Assembly: GCA_046565505.1 (NCBI GenBank)
Contig: JBKHYJ010000015.1
Coordinates: 1 to 64,000 of the forward strand
Reading direction: 5' to 3'
Length of the DNA: 64,000 nt
From: JBKHYJ01 sp046565505
Lineage (GTDB): Bacteria > Acidobacteriota > Blastocatellia > UBA7656
Made by a program: the position numbers and the translations under genes. This document shows, in pieces, positions 9,187 to 18,629 of this stretch (its first letter is position 1; each line of letters starts with the position of its first letter). Under the pieces are notes generated by a model. It did no database searches. It was not told the origin of the DNA and saw nothing but the letters and a program-made list of their open reading frames with translations.

Positions 9187-11343
9187 ATGACCGACGCCCG
9201 CAGCGGCCGGCGAATGCTCATCTGGACCATCGCGCTGCTCTCCCTGTGCAGGGCGCCCGCCGCGTCGCTCGCGCAGGAGCGCATGTCGGGCTACTCCGAA
9301 CACGCGGCGGCCGGCGAGCGGCTGGTCGAAGAAAAATTCGGCCGAATCCCGTCACCCGAAGAGGCGCGAAAGCACCACCGCCTGTTCACGGCCGAGCCGC
9401 ACCCGGCCGGGTCGCCCCGCAACAATGAACTCGCTCGCCACATCGCGGAGAACTGGAAGCGGCAGGGCTGGGAAGACGTTCGCATACACCGATACGACGT
9501 GCTCAGCTCTTACCCGCGCGAAGTCTCTGTCGAGATGGTCAGCCCCGTGCGATACCGCGCGGGCCTCCGCGAAGACGCCTACGACGTTGACCCCGACACC
9601 AAGAATCCGCGCGTGCGCCCGGGCTACCTGGGGCTTTCCGCGTCCGGCGAAGTCACGGCGCCCGTCGTCTACGCGCACAGCGGGAACCCCGAAGACTACC
9701 AGGCGCTGCGGGCGGCCGGCGTAGACGTGCGGGGAAAAATTGTTGTCGTGCGCTACTCGAACCCTTACAGCTACCGCGGGTTCAAAGCCCTGACGGCGGA
9801 GCGCGAGGGCGCGGCGGCAATCATCATCTATTCGGACCCCGCCGAAGATGGGTTCAAGCGCGGTAAGGTTTTTCCAGAAGGCCCCTGGGGCCCCGACAGC
9901 CACATACAGCGCGGGGCGATCACATACGATTTCATAGTCCCTGGCGACCCGCTGACGCCCGGCTGGGCCTCCGTCCCCGGCGCGAGGCGAATCCCCATCG
10001 GCCACGCGCTCTCGGTCCCGAAGATCATCGCGCTGCCGATGTCGTGGCGCGACGCCAAGCCGCTGCTCGAAAACATGGACGGGCCCGAAGCCCCGGCCGA
10101 TTGGCAGGGCGGGCTGCCGATCAAGTACAGGCTCACAGGCTCCGTGCGCGCTCACGTCAAGGTCGATATGGACACGAGCGTGATGGCTAATTACGTCGTC
10201 GAAGCGCGCATCCGCGGTTCGGAGTTCCCGGACGAGTGGGTGGTGATGGGCAACCACCGCGACGCATGGGAGTTCGGCGGTGTGGACCCGTCGAGCGGCA
10301 CGGCCTCGATGATGGAGATGTCCCGCGCCCTGGGCGAGCTGAAGCGGCAAGGGGTCAGGCCGCGGCGGACGCTCGTGCTCTGTAGCTGGGATGGCGAGGA
10401 GGTGGCGCTGACGGGCTCGACCGAGTGGGGCGAGCAGTTCGCCGCCGAGTTGAAAGATAAGGCCGTCGTCTACATCAACGTGGATTCTTCCGCGTCCGGC
10501 CCCGACTTCAGGCCGAGCGCGGTCGCGTCGCTCGCGCCCCTGATAGTCGAGGTGAGCCGCGCGCTCCGGTCGCCGTCGGGCAAGAGCCTGTACGACGAAT
10601 GGAAGGACTCGCTGCTGAAAGAGCAGGCGGCCGGCGGGCATAAAATCCCAGTCGATGATTCCAGCCTGGTAGACACGCGCATAGGGAGCGGGTCGGACCA
10701 CACGGTCTTTTTAAATCACCTCGGCCGGCCGACGATAGGGCTGAGCTTCGATGGGCCATATGGCGTCTACCATTCGATGTACGACAATTTTTACTGGATG
10801 AACAATTTCGGCGACCCCGGCTATCGCTACCACACTTTGATGTCCGTGCTGTGGGGCACGCTCGCGCTGCGGGTCGCGAACGCCGAAATACTGCCATTCG
10901 ACTTCGCCTTCTACGCCGAAAACATTCGTCAATTCGCGGGGGAGATTCGAGCGGGGACCCACACGGGGCGCGACCTGAATCTGGACCCGCTGCTCGGCCG
11001 CGTTAAAGAATTCGAGGCCGCGGGCCGCCGGCTGAGACAAGCCGCCGCCGCAAGGCTCGCGCGGTCGAAGATTGCCCCCGCGCTCTCCCGGAGCATTAAC
11101 CGAAAGCTCATGCAGGTGGAGTCGAACTGGCTGAACCCCTCGGGCATTCCGGGCCGGCCCTGGTTCAAGCACATGCTTTATGCGGCCAGGTACACTTACG
11201 CGCACCTGGAATTGCCGGGCCTGACGGAGGCCGTCGAGCGGGGCGACTGGCATCTGGCCGGACGGCAGGCGCGCCTGCTCGAAAGCGCGCTCGCGAAGAA
11301 CGCGGCCTTGCTGCGCCGGGCGAGCGCCGATCTCAACGAATGA
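9187..11343 (+). CDS. Secreted M28 metallopeptidase, glutamate carboxypeptidase II-like
   Basis: A 718-residue exported protein with a signal peptide (about 1-29), a protease-associated insert (about 150-260), an M28 catalytic domain and a C-terminal transferrin-receptor-like dimerisation domain (about 590-710). The di-zinc ligands of the PSMA/GCPII family are in place: GNHRDAWEFGG (His about 357 and the Asp ten residues later), WDGEE (catalytic and metal Glu), NVDSS and YHSMYDN. It should cleave C-terminal acidic residues or N-acyl dipeptides outside the cytoplasm, for nutrient peptide use. The next gene starts 10 bases after its stop. Confidence 0.92.
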   Translation: MTDARSGRRMLIWTIALLSLCRAPAASLAQERMSGYSEHAAAGERLVEEKFGRIPSPEEARKHHRLFTAEPHPAGSPRNNELARHIAENWKRQGWEDVRIHRYDVLSSYPREVSVEMVSPVRYRAGLREDAYDVDPDTKNPRVRPGYLGLSASGEVTAPVVYAHSGNPEDYQALRAAGVDVRGKIVVVRYSNPYSYRGFKALTAEREGAAAIIIYSDPAEDGFKRGKVFPEGPWGPDSHIQRGAITYDFIVPGDPLTPGWASVPGARRIPIGHALSVPKIIALPMSWRDAKPLLENMDGPEAPADWQGGLPIKYRLTGSVRAHVKVDMDTSVMANYVVEARIRGSEFPDEWVVMGNHRDAWEFGGVDPSSGTASMMEMSRALGELKRQGVRPRRTLVLCSWDGEEVALTGSTEWGEQFAAELKDKAVVYINVDSSASGPDFRPSAVASLAPLIVEVSRALRSPSGKSLYDEWKDSLLKEQAAGGHKIPVDDSSLVDTRIGSGSDHTVFLNHLGRPTIGLSFDGPYGVYHSMYDNFYWMNNFGDPGYRYHTLMSVLWGTLALRVANAEILPFDFAFYAENIRQFAGEIRAGTHTGRDLNLDPLLGRVKEFEAAGRRLRQAAAARLARSKIAPALSRSINRKLMQVESNWLNPSGIPGRPWFKHMLYAARYTYAHLELPGLTEAVERGDWHLAGRQARLLESALAKNAALLRRASADLNE

Positions 11344-11353
11344 GGACGCCACA

Positions 11354-12277
11354 TTGATAAAGAACCCACACCTAGTCTTACTGGTCGCGCCGAGCTTGCT
11401 AATCGCGCTCGGCATGTTTGCTAATTCCGAGCCCCGCCAGGCCGCGCGGCAAGACCCCCCGCCCGCGACGGATATTTTTGTCGCGGACGTGACCGAGCGC
11501 GGGGGGCAACTGAAGGTAGGCAGGCCCACGAATATCACTAAGCGGCCGGGTTACGATAACCAGCCGCGATTCCTGCCGGACGGCAAGAGCCTATTCTACA
11601 CGTCCGTCCGAGAGGATAAGCAGGCAGACGTCTACAGGTACGACGCCGCCAAAGGCACGAGCGCGCGGCTCACCCGAACTCCCGAGAGCGAATACTCACC
11701 CACGCTCACGCCGGACGGCAAATACTTTTCCGTCATCCGCGTGGAGGCGGACTCGACGCAGCGGCTGTGGAAGTTTCCGCTCGCGGGCGGCGACCCGGTT
11801 TTGGTTTTAGAGAGTATAAAGCCGGTCGGCTATCACGTCTGGGTGGACGACAAGACCGTGCTGCTGTTCGTCCTGGGGACCCCAAACACGTTGCGGCTCG
11901 CGGACGTGCCGACGGGGAAGGCGGAGACGATACTGACGAACGTTGGCAGGTCGTTACACCGCGTGCCGGGCCGCGAGAAGGTGAGCTTCGTCCACAAAGT
12001 TTCCGACGGCGAATGGGTCATCAAAGAGATGGACATCAAATCTCGTGAGATCGTTCCGGTAATTAAGACCCTGCCGGCGAGCGAAGATTATGCGTGGACT
12101 CCGGGCGGCATTTTGCTTATGGCGAAAGGCTCCGCGCTCTTCAAGTACGACCCGGCGAGGGACAAAGGCTGGCAGGAGGTGGCGGACTTTTCGGCCGATG
12201 GCGTGACCTCCGTCACGCGCCTGGCCGTCAGCCCGAAAGGGAACAGGATCGCATTCGTAGCCGCGGACCCCCGGTGA
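11354..12277 (+). CDS. TolB-like WD40/PD40 beta-propeller protein, exported
   Basis: A 307-residue protein starting at TTG, 10 bases after the peptidase. It has a hydrophobic N-terminal signal segment and then PD40-type blade motifs: QPRFLPDGKSLFYTS, SPTLTPDGKYFSV, RLAVSPKGNRIAFVA. These match the Asp-Gly-Lys blade turns of TolB/DPP-IV-type propellers. It ends right after such a motif without a catalytic or binding domain, so it is a stand-alone propeller or a shortened one. Function is unknown; coupling to the peptidase suggests a shared periplasmic role. Confidence 0.8.
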   Translation: MIKNPHLVLLVAPSLLIALGMFANSEPRQAARQDPPPATDIFVADVTERGGQLKVGRPTNITKRPGYDNQPRFLPDGKSLFYTSVREDKQADVYRYDAAKGTSARLTRTPESEYSPTLTPDGKYFSVIRVEADSTQRLWKFPLAGGDPVLVLESIKPVGYHVWVDDKTVLLFVLGTPNTLRLADVPTGKAETILTNVGRSLHRVPGREKVSFVHKVSDGEWVIKEMDIKSREIVPVIKTLPASEDYAWTPGGILLMAKGSALFKYDPARDKGWQEVADFSADGVTSVTRLAVSPKGNRIAFVAADPR

Positions 12278-12284
12278 GCTTCGG

Positions 12285-12965
12285 CTACTTCGACTGCGCC
12301 GGGCCCGGCCGCCGGCGTGCGCGCAGGTACACGCGAACGTCGTCATTGCGTGGGTTGACGATGTAGATTGACACGCGGCCATCCGGCAACGTCTCGATGG
12401 TCGCGGGCGCCGACATGGCCGTCAAGTACCAGCCGCGGGGCAACACCACGGTATTGCGCAGACGCCCGAACGTGCGGTCCCACACGAGCTCTTCGCCATC
12501 CATGAAATAACTTTTCGGGTCCGTGTACGTCTCCTTCATCCGCAAGCGATTGGTCGCCCCCTTTGCCAGCGGACGCGCCAGGTGCGTGACCACCACCTCC
12601 ATGTCGTCTTTTATATCCTTCAGGGGCAGGCCCCGCTCTTTCGCCTGCTTGCCGAGGATGGTCTCCCACTTGAGCTTGCCGCCTGTGTCGAGGTCTATGC
12701 TCTCAGGGTCGCTCACGTGGCTCCCCGCGCGGACGACGTTGAAGTAGTATTTCTCGCCCGCCTCCCGCACCGTGTAATCATGAGTTATGCGGAACGCATG
12801 CGTTTCGGGCGATTGTAATTCGTAAAGTATCTCACGGTCTTGGTAAGCGCGCTCTGTAATCGGGGGACTCTGCCCGGCGGCCGCGAGCAATGAATACCCC
12901 ATGACGAGAAAGGCCGCCGCGCCCGCCCTGGTCCGCGAAAGGATTGATCGTTTAGTCGCAATCAT
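12285..12965 (-). CDS. Unknown secreted protein, second of a tandem paralogue pair
   Basis: A 226-residue protein with a signal peptide (about 1-32) and no family I recognise. It shares with its neighbour at 12962-13600 the pattern YEL.(S/A)PE(S/T)H.F.I, YFN..R.GS, K.Y.D.KSY, a (V/L)PRGW or PPGYE stretch before the C terminus and a closing R(A)RR. The ATG overlaps the stop of the upstream paralogue by four bases (ATGA), so the two are translationally coupled. The conserved beta-strand-like pattern suggests an exported beta-sandwich. Its stop lies 7 bases from the convergent propeller gene. Confidence 0.75.
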   Translation of the reverse strand: MIATKRSILSRTRAGAAAFLVMGYSLLAAAGQSPPITERAYQDREILYELQSPETHAFRITHDYTVREAGEKYYFNVVRAGSHVSDPESIDLDTGGKLKWETILGKQAKERGLPLKDIKDDMEVVVTHLARPLAKGATNRLRMKETYTDPKSYFMDGEELVWDRTFGRLRNTVVLPRGWYLTAMSAPATIETLPDGRVSIYIVNPRNDDVRVYLRARRRPGPAQSK

Positions 12966-13600
12966 CTTGGGGCCTCCGATTTCTTATCGCCCGCCGGCAG
13001 GCGGCGTGCTTTGATCGTGACCCCGAGGTCTGCGCCGCTGCCGGGATTAACGAAGGACAGCTTCAGGCGGCCGTCAGGCTCCGCCAGCACCTGGGCCGCA
13101 ACGGAGCAGAAAAGGACTTCGTACCCGGGCGGCAGCACCACGCTGTCGTGGGGGATCGACAGCGTCCGCGTAAAGACGATCATCTCCCCCTCTTTGTAAT
13201 AGCTCTTATCGTCCTTGTAGGTCTTGATGATAGCGATGCGGTATTCGCCATCGGCCGGGACCGGATGCGCGAAATGCACTTTGAGGTACTTGCCCGCCGC
13301 GTCGAAATCCTGTGAAGGGTCGTCTGCTTTGGCCTGCGCCCCCGTGACGACTTCGAGCTTCAGCGGCGCGCCCGTGGCGCGGTCCGACGCCGACTCGTCC
13401 GTGGCGACGCTGCCTTCACGAATAGGGTTGAAGTAAAAGCGCGCGCCGGGCTTCGGCTCCGTCACCTCGTAGTAAATCTTGAACTGGTGGCTTTCGGGCG
13501 CGAGAAGCTCGTACCGCGCATACGTGTCGTCGGATATGTACTGGCCCGGCACCGGCACGCACAGCGCGAGCGACATAACTATCAAAGCCTTCTTTTTCAT
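12962..13600 (-). CDS. Unknown secreted protein, first of a tandem paralogue pair
   Basis: A 212-residue protein with a short signal peptide (MKKKALIVMSLALCVPVPG). It is similar along its whole length to the downstream gene: YELLAPESHQFKI, RFYFNPIREGS, KTYKDDKSYYKEGE, DSVVLPPGYEVL and SFVNPGSGADL. The ATG at 13600 is preceded by AAGGA and is better than earlier in-frame starts because it begins the signal peptide. The family is not one I can name. As a coupled, co-exported pair the two may form a heterodimer; that is inference. Confidence 0.75.
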   Translation of the reverse strand: MKKKALIVMSLALCVPVPGQYISDDTYARYELLAPESHQFKIYYEVTEPKPGARFYFNPIREGSVATDESASDRATGAPLKLEVVTGAQAKADDPSQDFDAAGKYLKVHFAHPVPADGEYRIAIIKTYKDDKSYYKEGEMIVFTRTLSIPHDSVVLPPGYEVLFCSVAAQVLAEPDGRLKLSFVNPGSGADLGVTIKARRLPAGDKKSEAPR

Positions 13601-14097
13601 GTGGCAATCCTTTGTAAGAAAGCAGAGCAGGAAAGTTGATCCTGTGATGCGCGCAAGCTTATGCGAGCGGGCCGCGCAAGTCAATTACCTCCGCAGCAGA
13701 TTCCTGTGCGGTACTATGCGGCACCGCGCATGCGAACCGTAGTTTCGCTTTTACAAATCTGACACATTGCCGGGCCAGGACGGCACGAATATTCAACGCA
13801 GGCCGCGCAAATACGCCTCCGCGCCACCCGGCGGGCCGTAAATCGGTAGGGCACAACGATTGCACACCGAGTAAAGTTTGAGCCATGCCCTCCCCGGCGC
13901 GCGCGAGGGCTTGCCCTGCTCGCAAGTTTAAGACGCGGGACGTATTCCGCCGCGCCCGGAAAGAAAAGCATCAGGCATCGGATTGTTTGATTACCTCCAG
14001 GCCTGCGCCCGGCGCCCGCGGGGCGAAAGGCGCGTGGCTGTGCGAGGGGACGAGGGGTCAGACCCATAGAAAAACGAAGGAAACCAGGGGGAGAAAG
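13601..14097. other. Divergent intergenic region without a gene
   Basis: About 500 bases between the divergent unknown pair and the DUF4142 lipoprotein. Open frames here are short and carry no family signature. It must hold promoters for both sides, but I see no strong -35/-10 pair. A GGGGGAG ribosome site for the plus-strand gene ends the region. Confidence 0.5.
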
Positions 14098-14784
14098 ATG
14101 AATATGACTAACAAAGTAATGGCGATAACTCTTTGCATCATGGTTGGCCTGCTGGTGCTAGTTACCGCCTGCACAGACCAGGGCGGCGGGGCCAACACCA
14201 ACGCTACGGCTACGGGGGCCAACAGGAATGGCAGCGCATCGAATGCGAACGCCTCGGGGGGCGCGGGAGACGCGAACGCGCTGAGCAGCGCCGACAGAGA
14301 TTTCATGATGAAGGCGGCGGCCGGCGGCATGGCGGAAGTCGAGCTGGGCCGCTTGGCCTCCCAGAAAGGCGCCAGTAACGACGTGAAGACGTTCGGCAAG
14401 CGCATGGTTGATGACCACTCGAAGGCCAATGACGAGCTTAAGCAGTTGGCCTCACAGAAAGGCGTCACGCTCCCGGCAGACATGGGCGCGCAGCACAAAG
14501 AGACGATGGACCGGCTGTCGAAGCTCAATGGCGCCGCTTTCGATAGCGCTTACGTGTCAGAGATGGTGAAAGACCACACGGAAGACGTTTCGGACTTCGA
14601 GCGGCAGGCCAGCCAGGGCCAGAACTCGGACGTGAAGGCATGGGCCGCCAAGACGTTGCCTACGCTCAGGGATCATTTGCAGATGATTAGGGACACCGAA
14701 ACGAAGGTGAGGGGCGGGAGGCCGGCGAACGGTAACAGCGGCAGGCCCGCGAACGCTAACACGGGCAACAGCAACAGGCGCTGA
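14098..14784 (+). CDS. DUF4142-family lipoprotein
   Basis: A 228-residue lipoprotein. The signal sequence ends in a lipobox (VLVTAC, Cys about residue 21), followed by a low-complexity Gly/Ala/Asn linker, a DUF4142 four-helix ferritin-like domain (about 65-205, with DRDFMMKAAAGGMAEVELG and VKTFGKRMVDDHSKAN) and a second Gly/Asn/Arg-rich tail. The family is common in soil bacteria and has been linked to stress tolerance, but its biochemical role is unproven. Start chosen at 14098 by the GGGGGAG site and the signal peptide. Confidence 0.87.
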   Translation: MNMTNKVMAITLCIMVGLLVLVTACTDQGGGANTNATATGANRNGSASNANASGGAGDANALSSADRDFMMKAAAGGMAEVELGRLASQKGASNDVKTFGKRMVDDHSKANDELKQLASQKGVTLPADMGAQHKETMDRLSKLNGAAFDSAYVSEMVKDHTEDVSDFERQASQGQNSDVKAWAAKTLPTLRDHLQMIRDTETKVRGGRPANGNSGRPANANTGNSNRR

Positions 14785-14977
14785 AGCTCCCTCCTCGCGC
14801 GCCGCCGCGGCTCGATTCCGGCCGCGGAAATGAGACGGCCGGGCGAGGCGTGCGGGGCGTTTAAGGCGGCGACGAACGCGGGCCGGGCGGGCCGTCACGG
14901 AGTCTTATGACCGAAGCGGTCTTCAGTCTATCCGTGGCAATCCGTTCGGCCCGTGTCACGCTCTCATGAAGCCTGGC

Positions 14978-15772
14978 CTAAGGCGTATCGATAATCTCGA
15001 TGGTCGAATCGAATGGCGGGCGGCCGAATGATTCCCATGCATTACCGCCGCGCAGGAATAGCTCCATCCACCTGATCTCTTCGCCCTCTCGATTGGTCCA
15101 GCCGCTGCTGCCGGGCGCGAAAGCCAGTTGACCGGGCCTGACGGAAAAGCTGCCATCGCTCACTATTGCTTCCCGCTCCGCGTCCCTGATTCGCAGGCGA
15201 AGCGCGGAGCCGGGGCGGGCCTTTATCTTACCCGCCTTGAAGGTAGTCTTCAGGTTGCCATACCCGTCGATGTAAGCGATACGGTTCTCCGGCACGTCGG
15301 CTATCTGCGAGCGGTCTACCTCCTCGGCCAGCGCGTCAGGTTGCCCGAGCGCGATGGCGCCAGCGGCTTTGGGGAAAAGGTCGCGCGAGCGAAACTGTGA
15401 CCCCTCGGCAGGCACGGCCGCCCACCTCAACTCTTCGGCCGCGTCGCGGACGAACGAGAACGCATGGCCGGCGCTGACCCCTATGACGCGCACGCCCGTG
15501 GGCAAGCGCGCGAAAGCGAGGCGCTCGCCGGCATTCTCTTCGCGCGCACGTTCGTCATCTTCGCGCGGGGCCACGTTGTGGTAAATGATCGTCCCCGTGG
15601 GCGCTTCATTTAGCCCGAGCTGCGCGACGCAGAATCCGGCGGCAAGCGTAGAGAACGCGGGCACGGGCGTCAGCACGGGCTCGGCGTCCGGCACGTAAAG
15701 ATTTATGCGCTGCACGACCTCCGCGAAGGCGAGGTCGCCAGGCCCGTAATCGGCTATGATGTGGATTAACAT
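14978..15772 (-). CDS. Divergent SAM hydrolase/halogenase-like (DUF62) protein
   Basis: A 264-residue cytoplasmic protein related to S-adenosyl-L-methionine hydroxide adenosyltransferases (the fluorinase/chlorinase family). The order of elements fits: LIHIIADYGPGD at the N terminus, FRSRDLFPKAAGAIALG in place of the usual FHGRDIFAP segment, and a C-terminal barrel with IAYIDGYGNLKTTF. However, the catalytic VDPGVGS stretch appears as IIYHNVAPREDD, without the catalytic Asp, and the GPDNG loop is not recognisable. It may bind SAM or a nucleoside without hydrolysing it. The start at 15772 has a perfect AGGAGG site; earlier in-frame starts lack one. Confidence 0.7.
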   Translation of the reverse strand: MLIHIIADYGPGDLAFAEVVQRINLYVPDAEPVLTPVPAFSTLAAGFCVAQLGLNEAPTGTIIYHNVAPREDDERAREENAGERLAFARLPTGVRVIGVSAGHAFSFVRDAAEELRWAAVPAEGSQFRSRDLFPKAAGAIALGQPDALAEEVDRSQIADVPENRIAYIDGYGNLKTTFKAGKIKARPGSALRLRIRDAEREAIVSDGSFSVRPGQLAFAPGSSGWTNREGEEIRWMELFLRGGNAWESFGRPPFDSTIEIIDTP

Positions 15773-16067
15773 TTCGCCTCCTGGTCGTTCAAAGGTACGC
15801 GGGCTTGTGGCCGCGCGTCCGAGAGACTTGATTGGCAGCAAGGGGCGAGCCAAAGCCATGGAGGCATGAGATTGGCCGGCGCCGGTGACGGTCAACCGGC
15901 GAGGCGAGCCCTGAAAACGGGTAACGCTCAGGCGCGGCTACTGCACGCTTCCAGGGCTTACGGTGATGACGCCGCGTTTCCCGATGTCACTCTCGGTGCA
16001 CGGCCCGAGGCTTGTTGACCATGCCCCAGGAGGCTTCTTAAATGGCCCCGAGGTCATCGGCGGCGGC

Positions 16068-16622
16068 TTATTCCTGCCCCTTTTCAAACTTCAAAGCGGC
16101 GGAGTTCATACAGTAACGCAGGTGCGTGGGCTTCGGGCCGTCCTCGAACACGTGCCCGAGGTGTGCGTCGCACCTGCTGCACAACGCTTCCACGCGGCGC
16201 ATGCCGTAGCTGTTATCCGTCTTCTCCGTGACTCTCTCTCTATCGAGCGGCGCATAAAAGCTGGGCCATCCGGTCCCGGAATCGAATTTCGTGTCTGAGC
16301 TGAATAGCTCCTGGCCGCAGCATACGCACTTGTAGAGACCTTTCTCGTGCGAGTCCCAGTATTCACCCGTGAAAGGTCTCTCGGTCCCATGAAGGCGCGC
16401 GACCTCGTACTGCTCCGGCGTAAGCTCCTCGCGCCACTCCTCGTCGGTCTTCACAACTTTATCGGTCATCTTTGATCCTTTCCGTTCGCTTGAATGATTT
16501 GCCCCCGGTGTTTGAATGCCCTTCTCGCCTGAATCCGCCCCGCGACCGCCGGCGCCCATTCGTACGGCGGCGGCGACCGAGGCCATGATTAAGCACGCCA
16601 TCAGCGCGGCGATAAGTCTCAT
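16068..16622 (-). CDS. msrB: Peptide-methionine (R)-S-oxide reductase MsrB, probably exported
   Basis: Repairs the R epimer of methionine sulfoxide in proteins. The MsrB domain (about 55-180) has both zinc pairs (CVCC and CSRC), the GTGWPSFY loop and the catalytic Cys in RYCMNSAALKF. The Cys found in many relatives at the GCGWP position is Thr here. Two starts are possible. The one at 16622 gives a clear signal peptide (MRLIAALMACLIMASVAAAV) with GGAG upstream, implying a periplasmic enzyme. The ATG at 16469 (MTDKVVKTDEEW, preceded by AAAGGA) gives a 133-residue cytoplasmic form. I favour the longer. Confidence 0.9.
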   Translation of the reverse strand: MRLIAALMACLIMASVAAAVRMGAGGRGADSGEKGIQTPGANHSSERKGSKMTDKVVKTDEEWREELTPEQYEVARLHGTERPFTGEYWDSHEKGLYKCVCCGQELFSSDTKFDSGTGWPSFYAPLDRERVTEKTDNSYGMRRVEALCSRCDAHLGHVFEDGPKPTHLRYCMNSAALKFEKGQE

Positions 16623-16742
16623 CCGTTCTGCTCCGTCTTCATTTTGGAACTTCTTCTAAAGGGGCGGCCGCCCCCTACGGGCGAAGCCTGTTCCGTCGGG
16701 GAGTCGGATAGTGCGACGGGCGGCGTTTCCGCACACCGCGCA

Positions 16743-18626
16743 TCAAGCGAACTCCGCGAGCTCCGCCCAACGATCCACGTCATTATCCAACTGCTGCTTG
16801 AGCAGCCCCAGTTCCGTATAGAGGGCCTGTACGACTACGAAATCGCTGGCCGATTCCGCCAGCCGGCGCTCTAGCTCGCCCTTCTTCCTTTCGGCCGCCT
16901 CGATCCTCTTCTCTAACTCCTCGAACTCCCGGCGCTCTTTGTAAGAGAGCTTGCGCGCGCCCGCCGATTGCCTTGCGGCCGTGGGCGGTTTCGACGCCCT
17001 CCCCGCTTCGCCCGCCCCGGCCCCGTCGAGCGCCCGCGCTTCGAGGAACGCGCTGTAGTTGCCGGGGTACTCCCTCACGCTGCCGTCGCCGTCGAGGCGG
17101 AAGATGTGCTCGGCCGTGCGGTCGAGAAAATAGCGGTCGTGGCTCACCACTATTAAACACCCGGCGAACGAGTCGAGGTATTCCTCCAGCCGGACGAGGG
17201 TATGAATGTCGAGGTCGTTGGTCGGCTCGTCCAGCAGCAAGACGTTCGGCGCGCCCATCAGAATCCTGAGCAGGTAGAGCCGCCGCCGCTCGCCGCCCGA
17301 CAGCCGCCCTATCACGTCGTACTGTGTCGAGGGCGGGAACATGAACTTCTCTAACATCTGGCTCGCCGTGACGTACTGCCCGTCGGCGGTCTCGACCCTT
17401 TCGGCCACTTCGCGTATGTAATCAATCACGCGCCCGGCGGCGTCCAGCTCCCTGTTCTCCTGGTCGTAGTAGCCGATGACGATTGTCTGCCCCTTCTCGA
17501 CGCGCCCCCCGTCGGGCTCGACCCGGCCCGCGATCATGTCGAGCAGGGTCGTCTTGCCCGACCCATTCGGGCCGATGACGCCTATGCGGTCACCGCGCTT
17601 GAGGCTGTAGCTGAACCCTTCGACCAGCTTTTTATCGCCATATGATTTAGAGACGCGGTCGAGTTCGAGAATCTTCTTGCCCATCCGGCTGAAGCCCACT
17701 GAGATGTCAAGCTCCTGCCGGGATGACTCCGCCGGCTGTCTCATGAGTTCTTCCGCGCGCTCCACGCGGGCCTTTTGCTTCGTCGTGCGCGCCTTCGCCC
17801 CGCGCCTGAGCCAGGCAAGCTCGCGCCGCATCAGCGCCTCACGTTTCTCGCTGGCCGCCGCGCGCGCGGCCTCCTGCTCCTCTTTCTTTTCGACGTAGTA
17901 GGCGTAATTGCCCGCGAAGCTCTGCACCCTGCCCCTGTCGATTTCGACGATGCGTCCCGTCACCCGGTCCAGGAAGTAGCGGTCGTGAGTTACGAGCAGC
18001 AGCGCGCCCGCGTGTCGCGCGAGGTACGTTTCAAGCCACGCGACTGTGTCCGCGTCGAGGTGATTCGTAGGCTCATCGAGTATGAGCAGGTCCGGGGCCG
18101 AGACGAGCGCGTGTGCGAGCGCAACCCGCTTGCGCTGCCCGCCGGAGAGAGCGCCCATCGGCGCGGCGGTGTCCGTGATGCCGAGTTGGGTCAGGACCGT
18201 CTTGGCATTCGTTTCAAGGCTCCAGCCCCCCGCGGATTCGAGCTGGTGGGCGAGCTTCGCGACGCGGTCGAGCAGCCGCGCGTCGCCCCCGCCGCCCGCC
18301 GAGAGGTCGCGGCAGGCCGCCTCGTAATCATGCAGCAACCGCATGGCCTCGTTGCTGGCGGTGAACACCCTGTCGAGCACGGTCTCGTTCGGGTCGAACG
18401 GGGGGTCCTGCGGCAGGTAAGCCACCACGCGCTGGCTCGCCATGACGGCCCGCCCCGTGTCCGGCTGCTCGCGCCCGGCGATTATGCGTAACAGCGTAGA
18501 CTTGCCCGAGCCGTTTATGCCGATGATGCCGACCTTCTCGCCATCGTCGAGCCCGAAAGTCACGCCCTCAAACAGCGGCCTGACGCCGTAACTCTTGCTG
18601 ACATCTTCGAGAGAAATAATATTCAT
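16743..18626 (-). CDS. uup: ABC-F ATPase, Uup-like
   Basis: A 627-residue soluble protein with two ABC ATPase domains and no membrane segment. Walker A motifs are GINGSGKST (about 36) and GPNGSGKTT; signatures are LSGGQRKRVALA and LSGGERRRLYLL; Walker B motifs are LLILDEPTNHLD and VLLLDEPTNDLD. The linker between domains is Arg/Lys-rich and the C-terminal end (about 545-627) is a coiled coil, as in Uup. ABC-F proteins act on the ribosome or on DNA intermediates. Its ATG lies 3 bases after the stop of the M24 peptidase, so they share a transcript. Confidence 0.92.
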   Translation of the reverse strand: MNIISLEDVSKSYGVRPLFEGVTFGLDDGEKVGIIGINGSGKSTLLRIIAGREQPDTGRAVMASQRVVAYLPQDPPFDPNETVLDRVFTASNEAMRLLHDYEAACRDLSAGGGGDARLLDRVAKLAHQLESAGGWSLETNAKTVLTQLGITDTAAPMGALSGGQRKRVALAHALVSAPDLLILDEPTNHLDADTVAWLETYLARHAGALLLVTHDRYFLDRVTGRIVEIDRGRVQSFAGNYAYYVEKKEEQEAARAAASEKREALMRRELAWLRRGAKARTTKQKARVERAEELMRQPAESSRQELDISVGFSRMGKKILELDRVSKSYGDKKLVEGFSYSLKRGDRIGVIGPNGSGKTTLLDMIAGRVEPDGGRVEKGQTIVIGYYDQENRELDAAGRVIDYIREVAERVETADGQYVTASQMLEKFMFPPSTQYDVIGRLSGGERRRLYLLRILMGAPNVLLLDEPTNDLDIHTLVRLEEYLDSFAGCLIVVSHDRYFLDRTAEHIFRLDGDGSVREYPGNYSAFLEARALDGAGAGEAGRASKPPTAARQSAGARKLSYKERREFEELEKRIEAAERKKGELERRLAESASDFVVVQALYTELGLLKQQLDNDVDRWAELAEFA

Positions 18627-18629
18627 TCT

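Noticed and set aside
9352..10701. Open frame of 449 codons on the minus strand
   Set aside because: Antisense to the M28 peptidase, whose motifs are unambiguous; no motifs in the antisense product.
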